NCBI GenBank assembly: GCA_028701815.1 | Contig: JAQVPY010000124.1 | Span: 1-6,651, forward strand | Direction of reading: 5' to 3' | Source: Bacteroidales bacterium | GTDB taxonomy: Bacteria > Bacteroidota > Bacteroidia > Bacteroidales > BM520 | Length of the DNA: 6,651 bases | Shown: one piece after another, positions 1 through 6,562 of the stretch | How positions within the stretch are numbered: position 1 is the first letter of the stretch | Layout of the letters: the number at the start of each line of letters is the position of its first letter | The notes under the pieces: model-generated | What the model was told of the DNA's origin: nothing | The model's input: the letters and a program-made list of their open reading frames with translations, nothing else | Databases searched by the model: none | Made by a program: the position numbers and the translations under genes

Positions 1-1302
1 CTTGACAACCTCATAGCCGAAATGCTCAAAAATCCTCTTCACTATGTGATTCTTGCCGGAATGAATCTCTATGCCTACCTCCTTCTTCGAGTCTCCGTCA
101 TAATCAATGGTGTCAGCAGCGATAAACCCGTCCTCCAATTCAACACCTTCTGCTATCGATTGCATATCCTTCTTCGTTAATGGCTTATCCAACTCTGCAT
201 AATATATTTTCGTAACGTTCGACTTCGGATGCATTAACTTGTTCGCAAGCTCTCCATCGTTGGTAAATAACAACAAACCGGTAGTGTTTCTGTCAAGGCG
301 CCCTACAGGAAATAATCTCTCCTTACAAGCTCCGTCTATCAACTGTAATACCGTATTGCGCTTTTGCGGATCAGACATGGTGGTGATATAACCCTTGGGC
401 TTGTTTAAAAGTAAATATTTCAACTTTTCATTGTGTAAAGTCTCGTCACCTATCTGAACCTTGTCGGTCTTTTTTATCTTTGCACCAAGTGTATCAACAA
501 CCTCTCCGTTAACCTTAACACTCCCTGCTGTAATAAGCGTGTCTGCTTCGCGACGCGAACATACTCCTGCATCAGCAATGAATTTATTTAATCTGATAAC
601 TTCGCTTTCTTCAGCACTCTTAGCCTTGGGAGGTCTTCCTACCGGTCTTCTTCCGCTTCCACCTCTGTCATCTCTACGAGTGTATGAACGCTTTTCACCA
701 CGTCCTTCACTGTCTTCTCTACGGGTGTAGGGACGCTTTTCACCACGTCCTTCACTGTCTTCTCTACGGGTGTAGGGACGTCTTTCACCACGTCCTTCGC
801 CGTCTTCTCTACGGGTGTAGGGACGTCTTTCACCACGTCTTTCGCCGTCTTCTCTACGGGTGTAGGGACGTCTTTCACCACGTCCTTCGCCGTCTTTTCT
901 ACGGGTGTAGGGACGTCTTTCACCACGTCCTTCGCCGTCTTCTCTACGGGTATAGGAACGCTTTTCACCACGTCCTTCGCCATCATCACGACGGGTATAG
1001 GAACGCTTTTCACCACGTCCTTCACCGTCTTCACGACGGGTATAGGAACGCTTTTCACCACGTCCTTCACCGTCTTCACGACGGGTATAGGAGCGTTTCT
1101 CGGTACGTCTTGGGCCATCATCACTTCTTGTGAATCGGCGTTTTGGCGTATACTCGATACTATCTTTTCCGATAGTATAATCATCGGAAGAGAGAATATT
1201 ATCATCTCTTCTTGTCGTTGCGCGCGGAGCTCTCTCGGAGCTGTCATTATCCTCTGAAGAGAAGCGCTTTTGCAATGAATTTTCGTTGCTTTCTATTGCC
1301 AT
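1..1302 (-). CDS. RsuA/RluB-family rRNA pseudouridine synthase with repetitive N-terminal extension (3' end cut by window)
   Basis: The reading frame stays open for 434 codons from the ATG at 1302 to the left edge, so the C-terminus is missing. Residues 1-54 are a polar leader. Residues 55-214 are a 15-residue tandem repeat rich in Arg, Gly and Glu. A basic linker (GRRPVGRPPKAKS, about 217-229) follows. An S4 RNA-binding domain covers about 235-283 (RLNKFIADAGVCSRREAD). The catalytic domain starts near 295 (LLLNKPKGYITT) and contains the family signature GRLDRNTTGLLLFTNDGEL, with D337 as the expected catalytic Asp, and later HSGKNHIVKRIFEHFGYEVVK near the cut end. The family isomerises a specific uridine in rRNA to pseudouridine; RsuA acts on 16S rRNA, and RluB, E and F on 23S rRNA. 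The target here cannot be decided. Bacteroidota homologues often carry low-complexity N-terminal extensions, so the repeat belongs to the gene. The start is chosen because a promoter-like element lies just upstream and the opposite gene begins divergently. Confidence 0.93.
   Translation of the reverse strand, partial: MAIESNENSLQKRFSSEDNDSSERAPRATTRRDDNILSSDDYTIGKDSIEYTPKRRFTRSDDGPRRTEKRSYTRREDGEGRGEKRSYTRREDGEGRGEKRSYTRRDDGEGRGEKRSYTRREDGEGRGERRPYTRRKDGEGRGERRPYTRREDGERRGERRPYTRREDGEGRGERRPYTRREDSEGRGEKRPYTRREDSEGRGEKRSYTRRDDRGGSGRRPVGRPPKAKSAEESEVIRLNKFIADAGVCSRREADTLITAGSVKVNGEVVDTLGAKIKKTDKVQIGDETLHNEKLKYLLLNKPKGYITTMSDPQKRNTVLQLIDGACKERLFPVGRLDRNTTGLLLFTNDGELANKLMHPKSNVTKIYYAELDKPLTKKDMQSIAEGVELEDGFIAADTIDYDGDSKKEVGIEIHSGKNHIVKRIFEHFGYEVVK
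661..1140 (-). repeat. 45-bp in-frame tandem repeat array encoding a 15-residue RPYTRREDGEGRGEK-type unit
   Basis: Nine full 45-bp units lie head to tail with exact period, beginning at plus-strand positions 691, 736, 781, 826, 871, 916, 961, 1006 and 1051. A diverged unit at 1096-1140 encodes RRFTRSDDGPRRTEK, and a partial unit at 661-690 encodes RSYTRRDDRG. In reading order the full units are three RSYTRR[E/D]DGEGRGEK, one RSYTRREDGEGRGER, three RPYTRR-type units ending in R, and two RPYTRREDSEGRGEK. Neighbouring units share codon variants: CGT CGT in the first three full units, CGT AGA in the others. This suggests growth by duplication of adjacent units. There are no spacers and no frame break. 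The encoded segment is probably disordered, highly charged and RNA-binding, by analogy with Arg/Gly-rich tails; that last point is inference. Confidence 0.97.
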
Positions 1303-1316
1303 ATTAAAAAATTTTG

Positions 1317-1324
1317 CAAATGTA
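1317..1324 (-). promoter_or_regulatory. -7 element of the pseudouridine synthase promoter
   Basis: Read on the minus strand this is TACATTTG, a full match to the Bacteroidota -7 consensus TAnnTTTG. It lies 14 nt upstream of the ATG at 1302, so transcription would start only a few bases before the gene. I found no clear TTTG -33 box at the usual distance, so the promoter may be weak or use a degenerate upstream element. No Shine-Dalgarno sequence lies between it and the start codon. Confidence 0.6.
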
Positions 1325-1358
1325 GTAAAAATTTGTAAGTTATTATTTGTTAATGTAA

Positions 1359-1388
1359 TTTGTCTATTGCCAAAATATACTAAATTTG
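1359..1388 (+). promoter_or_regulatory. Bacteroidota-type promoter for the four-gene plus-strand cluster
   Basis: A -33-like TTTG at 1359-1362 and a -7 element TAAATTTG at 1381-1388 are separated by 18 nt, which fits the primary sigma factor consensus of Bacteroidota (TTTG, about 19 nt, TAnnTTTG). Only five bases separate the -7 element from the ATG at 1394. Transcription would start at or within a few bases of the start codon, giving a leaderless or nearly leaderless mRNA. This placement also argues against the longer upstream start at 1286, because the promoter would then lie inside the gene. Confidence 0.72.
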
Positions 1389-1393
1389 CAACC

Positions 1394-2134
1394 ATGAAAA
1401 ACAGTATCGTATTTTTTGCAGCAGTTATCGGGTTGTTTATTTCAATCTTCGGATACAGTCAGTCGGCTACAGATGAAGATTTGGTTCAATTCTCAGGAAT
1501 TGTATTATCTGCCGACAGTTTAAATCCCGTTTCATTTACTACCATCATAATTGCCGATTCCTCCGCCAAGAAGGGCGAATTTCTAAAGGGGACAGCCTCT
1601 GATTACTACGGTTTTTTTTCATTCATCGCCAAGAAAAACGACACCATATATTTTTCGGCCGTAGGGTATAAGCCGGCAACTTTTGTAATACCAGACACCA
1701 TCGTTGACAGACGTTATTCTTTAATTCAGCTTATGGCGGCAGATACTATTCTTTTATCGGAATCCGTTATATATCCGTGGCCGTCGAAGGAAGATTTCAA
1801 AGATGTCTTTGTAAATTTGGACATTCCCGACGATGACATCACCGTTGCGAAGAAAAACATTGAGCTTGCCAAATTAAAAGAGGCGGCGCGCATGTATGCA
1901 CGGGAAGGCAGTTTAAACTACAGACAATATATAAACAGTACGACGAGCAAGTTATATTATGCAGGGCAGATACCGCCGAACAATCTTTTGAATCCTTTTG
2001 CCTGGGCGCAGTTTATCAAGGCATGGAAAGAAGGCAAGTTTAAAACGGACAAGAAATTAAAAAAAGAGATAAAACGTCAGTTAGAAGTGGATAAACAAAG
2101 ATGGGATTATGATGAATGGGAAGAAAAGGAATAG
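1394..2134 (+). CDS. Secreted carboxypeptidase-regulatory-like domain protein (246 aa)
   Basis: The protein begins with an evident signal peptide (MKNSIVFFAAVIGLFISIFG, cleavage probably near YSQS, residues 21-24). A CarboxypepD_reg-like beta-sandwich (PF13715 type) follows at about 33-118, recognisable from FSGIVLSADSLNPVSFTTI, the SDYYGFFSF turn and the DTIYFSAVGYKP strand. The C-terminal half (about 125-246) starts with VIYPWPSKEDFKDVFVNL, contains the distinctive LYYAGQIPPNNLLNPFAWAQF (188-208), and ends in a strongly charged Lys/Glu helix. I recognise this as a Bacteroidota family of unknown function. Location is probably periplasm or the inner face of the outer membrane; no lipobox Cys is seen. 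The ATG at 1394 is preferred over the in-frame ATG at 1286, which would add 36 residues ahead of the signal peptide and overlap the divergent gene. The 3' end overlaps the receptor gene by 26 bp, so the two are probably translationally coupled. Confidence 0.85.
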   Translation: MKNSIVFFAAVIGLFISIFGYSQSATDEDLVQFSGIVLSADSLNPVSFTTIIIADSSAKKGEFLKGTASDYYGFFSFIAKKNDTIYFSAVGYKPATFVIPDTIVDRRYSLIQLMAADTILLSESVIYPWPSKEDFKDVFVNLDIPDDDITVAKKNIELAKLKEAARMYAREGSLNYRQYINSTTSKLYYAGQIPPNNLLNPFAWAQFIKAWKEGKFKTDKKLKKEIKRQLEVDKQRWDYDEWEEKE

Positions 2135-4565
2135 GTTAAACATATTGTTCGCATTGTTTTTTTGCTTTGTCGGTGCATCTCTTCATGCGCAGAAGGGTAT
2201 GATTTCGGGGACGGTAACCGGTGAAAGCGGGAAATATCTTGATTTGGTAAACATTGTCCTCGACGACGGCAAAACGGGGACTACCACTAACAGCTCCGGA
2301 TATTATGAGATAGCCGTTCCTGCTAACGATTCCACTATTATTTATGCAAAATATGTAGGATATCTTGTCGCTTCCGTAAAAATTTTCGTCAAAGAGGGGG
2401 AGCACAATACCGTTAACTTCATTTTAAAAGCAAGTGCCACAGACATTGACGGTGTCACTATTGAGGACAGGGAGATACGAAACTCGACATTTAGCAGCAT
2501 TGACCCCAAAACGGTATTAGTAATTCCGAGTGTTTCCGGCGACATAGGTTCATTAATAAAAACTCTTCCGGGGGTTTCTGCCTCCAACGAACTTAGTTCT
2601 CAATATTCCGTCAGGGGCGGTAGTTATGATGAGAACATCATCTATGTTAACGGCATAGAGATATTCAGGCCTTTTTTAACGAGGACGGGACAACAGGAAG
2701 GGTTGAGTTTTGTAAACTCCGACCTCATCTCTTCTATTTACTTTTCCGCCGGTGGGTTTGAGGCAAGATATGGCGACAAGATGTCTTCAGTTCTCGACAT
2801 AAAATACAGAAAGCCGACCGAATTTCACGTCTCCGCCACCCTTAGCCTTCTATCGTCTTCACTACACATAGAAGATAAAATCGGCAAATTCACCTACCTT
2901 GTAGGAGTACGTCAGAAGACCAGCTCCTATCTCTTAGGATCTTTAGACACAAAGGGGGAATACAAGCCCTCTTTTACTGACGTCCAGGGGCTGCTGACAT
3001 ATTCTTTCAACAAAAAATGGGAGTTGTCGTTTCTAGGAAATTATTCAAGAAACATTTACCGTTTTGTTCCCAAAACAAGAGAGACCGTTTTCGGCACTAT
3101 TTCAGAGGCCTATAAGGTAATGATGTATATGGAAGGTAATGAGAATGATAAATTTAACAACGGCACCGGAGCCTTATCTTTAAAATACGCTCCTACCGAT
3201 AACACAAACCTCACTCTTACTCTTTCCACGTATAAAAGTATAGAAAGTGAAAATTACGATATATTGAGCGAATATTGGCTTTCTGCTATTGATGAAAGCA
3301 TGGGCTCAGAAAATTACGGAGAAGATACCGAGGTGTTAGGGGTCGGCACTTTTTTATCGCACGCGAGAAACAGATACGAGTCGTCTTTTTATACTGCCGA
3401 TTTGAAAGGCTCGACACAAATAGGCGACCACTATATTCAATGGGGGGCTCAATACCGTCACGAAGACATATATGACATTGTGAAACAATGGGATATGACC
3501 GACTCAGCAGGATATACTATTCCCACATCCGTCGACTCCATAGGAGTCTCTTCGGATATTTATGATGCCGACTTCACATTAAATCTCTACGAGAACGTCG
3601 CCGCCATCAACTCATTACATTCAAACAGAATGAGCGCTTTTGTTCAGGACGCATGGTCTTTTGAAGGAAGAAAGGCCACTTACCATCTAACTTACGGCGT
3701 GCGTGCCACTTATTGGGACGTAAACAAACAGTTCAATGTAAGTCCGAGGGCGACTTTTTCCATAACCCCGGAATGGAAACACGACATGCTATTTCGTTTT
3801 TCAACAGGTTATTATTGTCAGCCGCCTACATATAGAGAGATGAGAGATACCGATGGTGTACTTCATACCGACGTAAAAGCGCAAACCTCCATCCATTTAG
3901 TGGCCGGTATGGACTGGAATTTGAATTTATGGGGGCGGCCTTTTAAATTCATCTCCGAAGCGTATTATAAATATCTGCCTCATCTTATCCCCTATACTAT
4001 CGACAATGTGATGATTCAATACCATCCTGAATATTCCACTCAGGGGTATTCCACAGGATTAGACATCAAGCTCTGCGGCGAATTTGTACGAGGCGTAGAT
4101 TCCTGGATAAGTCTATCTCTGATGAAAACAGAGGAGAGACTTAAAGGAGGGGAATATTTCCCCAGACCCTCCGACCAACTCGTGAATTTCTCCATCTTTT
4201 TGCAGGATTATATTCCCAACAATCCACGTTTTAAAATGCAGCTAAATCTGATGTTCGGGACAGGGCTTCCGGTAATCCCTCCTTATATGGAGCTCTTTAC
4301 GCAGAAATATACATCGAGATATGCTCCTTATCGTCGCGTTGACATAGGTTTCTCCTGGCAGATTGTAAGCGACATGGTAAGGTCGGACTGGAACTTTTTA
4401 AACAGGTTTACAGACATTTCCCTCACGGCTGAAATCTTAAACATCTTGGATATAAGCAACACCATCTCTTATACGTGGATTACCGACGTCTCCGGACGAC
4501 TTTATGGCGTTCCGGATTACCTGACGCCTTTGATGGCAAATATTAAATTATCAGTCAAATATTGA
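2109..4565 (+). CDS. TonB-dependent outer-membrane receptor with N-terminal CarboxypepD_reg-like domain (818 aa)
   Basis: The signal peptide is NILFALFFCFVGASLHAQ, with cleavage expected after A27. A CarboxypepD_reg-like domain covers about 31-108 (ISGTVTGESGKYLDLVNIVL, SSGYYEIAVP, YAKYVGYLVASV). A short linker with TDIDGVTIED (111-120) sits where a TonB-box-like segment is usual. The plug domain covers about 130-233, with SGDIGSLIKTLPGVS, ELSSQYSVRGGSYDENIIYVNGIEI and FSAGGFEARYGDKMSSVLD. The rest, about 240-818, is an amphipathic 22-strand-type barrel ending in an aromatic residue (KLSVKY), as expected for outer-membrane insertion. The family imports ligands across the outer membrane using TonB/ExbBD energy. 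No SusD-like partner lies next to it, so it is not a classic SusCD pair, and the ligand cannot be read from the sequence. Two adjacent ATGs (2109 and 2112) are possible starts; both lie inside the end of the upstream gene. Confidence 0.92.
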   Translation: MMNGKKRNRLNILFALFFCFVGASLHAQKGMISGTVTGESGKYLDLVNIVLDDGKTGTTTNSSGYYEIAVPANDSTIIYAKYVGYLVASVKIFVKEGEHNTVNFILKASATDIDGVTIEDREIRNSTFSSIDPKTVLVIPSVSGDIGSLIKTLPGVSASNELSSQYSVRGGSYDENIIYVNGIEIFRPFLTRTGQQEGLSFVNSDLISSIYFSAGGFEARYGDKMSSVLDIKYRKPTEFHVSATLSLLSSSLHIEDKIGKFTYLVGVRQKTSSYLLGSLDTKGEYKPSFTDVQGLLTYSFNKKWELSFLGNYSRNIYRFVPKTRETVFGTISEAYKVMMYMEGNENDKFNNGTGALSLKYAPTDNTNLTLTLSTYKSIESENYDILSEYWLSAIDESMGSENYGEDTEVLGVGTFLSHARNRYESSFYTADLKGSTQIGDHYIQWGAQYRHEDIYDIVKQWDMTDSAGYTIPTSVDSIGVSSDIYDADFTLNLYENVAAINSLHSNRMSAFVQDAWSFEGRKATYHLTYGVRATYWDVNKQFNVSPRATFSITPEWKHDMLFRFSTGYYCQPPTYREMRDTDGVLHTDVKAQTSIHLVAGMDWNLNLWGRPFKFISEAYYKYLPHLIPYTIDNVMIQYHPEYSTQGYSTGLDIKLCGEFVRGVDSWISLSLMKTEERLKGGEYFPRPSDQLVNFSIFLQDYIPNNPRFKMQLNLMFGTGLPVIPPYMELFTQKYTSRYAPYRRVDIGFSWQIVSDMVRSDWNFLNRFTDISLTAEILNILDISNTISYTWITDVSGRLYGVPDYLTPLMANIKLSVKY

Positions 4566-4575
4566 TTAACAGACG

Positions 4576-5841
4576 ATGAGTATATTAATTAAAAACGTTT
4601 TCTTTAAAGAAGAGCCTGTCGACATTTATATCGAAGGTAACATCATTAAACAAATGGGCCAGGGACTTTCTGCACAGATACGAGCCGACAAGGTCATAGA
4701 CGGCACCAATAAGGCTGTCATCGCAGGTCTCGTCAACTGTCACACCCACTCCGCAATGACTCTGTTCAGAGGCTGGGGTGACGACATGGAGCTCGAAGCA
4801 TGGCTGTCGGAAAAAATATGGCCGTATGAGGCTCGACTTACCGATGAGATGGTATATTGGGGAGCCCGGCTGGCATGTCTCGAGATGATAAAAACCGGAA
4901 CAACCTGTTTCAACGACATGTATTGGAAGATGGATGCCATATCAACAGCCGTCGAAGAATCCGGCCTTCGCGCCGTTTTATCGTCTGTAACCCTGGATTC
5001 TTCTAACACCCAGACAGTTAGTGACATCGTCGCTCCCATCAAAGAATCTCATAAAAAAGCCGGCAAATTCTCCGACAGAATCACTTTTGCCTTGGGACCG
5101 CACGCAATATATACTGTAAGCAAAGACATCTTCAAATGGATAGACTCCTATTCTAAAGATAACAACCTGCTTATCCATACGCATTTGTCGGAGACTCCTA
5201 CTGAATATGACAACTGCGTAAAAGCACACGGATTGAGTCCCGTAAGATACCTCAACAGTATCGGACTTTTATCGCCTCGCCTTATAGTCGCCCACTGTCT
5301 GTGGCTTGACAGCGAAGAGATTCAGATGCTCGCCGACAACGATGTTAAAGTCGTCCATAACCCTAACTCAAATCTTAAACTCGCCTCCGGATATAAATTT
5401 AAATATCACGAGATGAAAGATAAAGGCATAACCGTAGGCATTGGCACCGACGGATGTTCTTCGTCGAATAACCTTGACATGATTGAAGCTACCAAAGTAG
5501 CTTCCTTAATAGGAAAAGCTTGGCGCGACGACCCGACAGCAACACCGGCCAAAGAGATGTTCAAATGCGCCACGGTCAACGGCGGCATCATCTTAAGACA
5601 AAATGTCGGCAAAGTGAAGGAAGGTTATCTGGCCGATCTGGCTTTAGTAGACCTTAACTCCACAGCCTTTACGCCCAACTTCAACTTTATATCCAATCTA
5701 ATATATGCTGCCCATGGGGATAATGTTGACACCGTCATCTGCAACGGAAAAATTTTGATGGAAAACCGCCACGTGGAAGGAGAAGAAGAAATTATGCGCA
5801 TGGCCACCCTATCTGCAAGAAAATTATTCTTTAACAAATAA
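4576..5841 (+). CDS. mtaD: Amidohydrolase, 5'-methylthioadenosine/S-adenosylhomocysteine deaminase-type (421 aa)
   Basis: This is a full-length amidohydrolase-superfamily deaminase of the MtaD/SsnA/TrzN group, cytoplasmic, with no signal peptide. Zinc-site residues are visible: the HxH pair H56/H58 in VNCHTHSAM, H203 in HTHLSETPTEYD, and D292 in GIGTDGCSSSNNLDM. E206 (HLSE) and H240 (VAHCLWLD) fit the catalytic and substrate positions, and H176 (GPHAIYT) is the conserved substrate-side His. The MTLFRGWGDDMELEAWL segment (61-77) is typical of MTA/SAH deaminases. The expected reaction is hydrolytic deamination of the adenine ring, giving the inosyl product and ammonia (EC 3.5.4.28/3.5.4.31), in S-adenosylmethionine by-product recycling. 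Related members act on guanine, cytosine or N-substituted triazines, so the substrate is assigned by resemblance only. The gene starts 10 nt after the receptor and ends 4 nt before the next gene, with no Shine-Dalgarno, and is probably in the same transcript. Confidence 0.85.
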   Translation: MSILIKNVFFKEEPVDIYIEGNIIKQMGQGLSAQIRADKVIDGTNKAVIAGLVNCHTHSAMTLFRGWGDDMELEAWLSEKIWPYEARLTDEMVYWGARLACLEMIKTGTTCFNDMYWKMDAISTAVEESGLRAVLSSVTLDSSNTQTVSDIVAPIKESHKKAGKFSDRITFALGPHAIYTVSKDIFKWIDSYSKDNNLLIHTHLSETPTEYDNCVKAHGLSPVRYLNSIGLLSPRLIVAHCLWLDSEEIQMLADNDVKVVHNPNSNLKLASGYKFKYHEMKDKGITVGIGTDGCSSSNNLDMIEATKVASLIGKAWRDDPTATPAKEMFKCATVNGGIILRQNVGKVKEGYLADLALVDLNSTAFTPNFNFISNLIYAAHGDNVDTVICNGKILMENRHVEGEEEIMRMATLSARKLFFNK

Positions 5842-5845
5842 ACTT

Positions 5846-6403
5846 ATGTTCGCCGTAGGAAAGTGTTTAATATCCGATGATATAAAAGACAAATGTTTTT
5901 GTTGCAACCTCGCCGACTGTAAGGGTTGTTGTTGCGTAGAAGGCGATATGGGTGCACCGTTGGAAGAAGAAGAGATATCTCTTTTAGAAGATTATATCGA
6001 AAGAATCCTGCCGCTTATGACAAAAGAGGGACAAGACGTGATTAGGGAAAACGGCACCTTTGAAATGGGCATCACCGGCGAATACGTCACCCCCCTCATC
6101 AACGACAGAGACTGTGCATATATTTATTACGACAACGGTATCGCGAAATGCTGCATCGAAACGGCGTACGGCAAGGGGTTAATCCCTTTCAACAAGCCCA
6201 TCTCATGCCATCTTTATCCCATAAGACTTAGCAAATATAAAGACACCATCGCCGTCAACTACGACGAATGGGAAATATGTAAAGACGCCGTGAGAAACGG
6301 TCGCGCTAAAGGAATTAAGTTATATGAGTTCCTTAAAGATCCCCTGATTCGTAAATTTGGGGAAGAATGGTACGAAGAGCTGCTTAAAAAAGTACACGAA
6401 TAA
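5846..6403 (+). CDS. DUF3109 family Cys-rich protein (185 aa)
   Basis: The protein matches the DUF3109 family (PF11307), whose N-terminal signature is here FCCNLADCKGCCCVEGDMGAPLEEEE, split as residues 18-34 plus the GAPLEEEE that follows. It has 13 cysteines in 185 residues: C7, C17, C19, C20, C25, C28, C29, C30, C90, C102, C103, C121 and C145. The conserved sets C20/C25/C29/C30, DCAYIY with KCCIE (C90, C102/C103), ISCHLYPIRL (C121) and WEICKDA (C145) resemble the metal-binding Cys pattern of YkgJ-like CxxC proteins, so a zinc or iron-sulfur site is likely. Function is unknown. It has no signal peptide and should be cytoplasmic. The ATG lies 4 nt after the deaminase stop, implying co-transcription. 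A start at 5846 gives a protein of normal family length. Extra cysteines next to the usual ones (C17, C19, C28) look unusual to me. Confidence 0.88.
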   Translation: MFAVGKCLISDDIKDKCFCCNLADCKGCCCVEGDMGAPLEEEEISLLEDYIERILPLMTKEGQDVIRENGTFEMGITGEYVTPLINDRDCAYIYYDNGIAKCCIETAYGKGLIPFNKPISCHLYPIRLSKYKDTIAVNYDEWEICKDAVRNGRAKGIKLYEFLKDPLIRKFGEEWYEELLKKVHE

Positions 6404-6426
6404 AATTCCTTATCCGAACTTTTTCG

Positions 6427-6434
6427 TACCTTTG
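6427..6434 (+). promoter_or_regulatory. -7 element upstream of tRNA-Ser
   Basis: TACCTTTG matches the Bacteroidota -7 consensus TAnnTTTG exactly. It ends 10 nt before the mature 5' end of the tRNA, so the primary transcript would have a very short leader. The expected -33 TTTG is not evident at about 6405-6409. The element sits in the 41-bp gap after the DUF3109 stop codon, so the tRNA need not depend on the upstream cluster. Confidence 0.65.
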
Positions 6435-6444
6435 CAAAAATTTA

Positions 6445-6531
6445 GGAGAGCTGCCAGAGTGGTCGATCGGGGCAGACTCGAAATCTGTTGTACCCTTCGG
6501 GGTACCGGGGGTTCGAATCCCTCGCTCTCCG
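6445..6531 (+). tRNA. tRNA-Ser (anticodon CGA)
   Basis: The 87-nt sequence folds as a class II tRNA. The acceptor stem is a perfect 7-bp pair (GGAGAGC at 6445-6451 with GCTCTCC at 6524-6530). The anticodon stem is GCAGA/TCTGT (6472-6476 with 6484-6488, one G-U pair) around loop CTCGAAA, giving anticodon CGA at 6479-6481, which reads UCG. The long variable arm has TACCC-TTCG-GGGTA (6491-6504). The T arm is GGGGG-TTCGAAT-CCCTC with one G-U pair. The discriminator is G6531, as usual for serine. The 3' CCA is not encoded (GCAT follows), so it must be added by tRNA nucleotidyltransferase. The D stem is short, and its third pair appears to be A-C (6456/6468). Confidence 0.97.
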
Positions 6532-6562
6532 CATTCTTATTAATTATATTTAAAATTTCTTT

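Noticed and set aside
461..730. An 89-codon plus-strand open frame ending in SPRPSLSSLRV repeats
   Set aside because: It is antisense to the S4 domain and the start of the repeat array, and has low-complexity composition without a recognisable family.
684..1133. A 149-codon open frame on the plus strand with HHVLxxLLYGCRD repeats
   Set aside because: It is the antisense reading of the same repeat. Its openness follows from the repeat, it has no promoter or recognisable domain, and it ends where the repeat ends.
661..1140. Possible CRISPR array
   Set aside because: The 45-bp units are directly contiguous without unique spacers, keep an open protein frame, and are joined to conserved enzyme domains.
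639..1247. A 202-codon open frame on the minus strand made of PVEKTAKDVVK-like repeats
   Set aside because: It is an out-of-frame reading of the 45-bp repeat inside the pseudouridine synthase gene. Because the period is a multiple of three, alternative frames stay open by construction. The true frame continues into the S4 and catalytic domains.
1286..1393. Upstream in-frame ATG extending the secreted protein by 36 residues
   Set aside because: It would overlap the start of the divergent gene, place the promoter within the coding region, and put 36 residues ahead of an otherwise typical signal peptide.
2136..5837. Several minus-strand open frames of 68-100 codons beneath the receptor and deaminase
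   Set aside because: Each lies wholly opposite a strongly conserved coding region and shows no domain, promoter or gene context of its own.
6391..6430. Possible hairpin terminator after DUF3109 (GTACACGA with TCGTAC)
   Set aside because: The arms pair only imperfectly, the loop is about 20 nt, and no U-tract follows. The right arm overlaps the tRNA promoter element.
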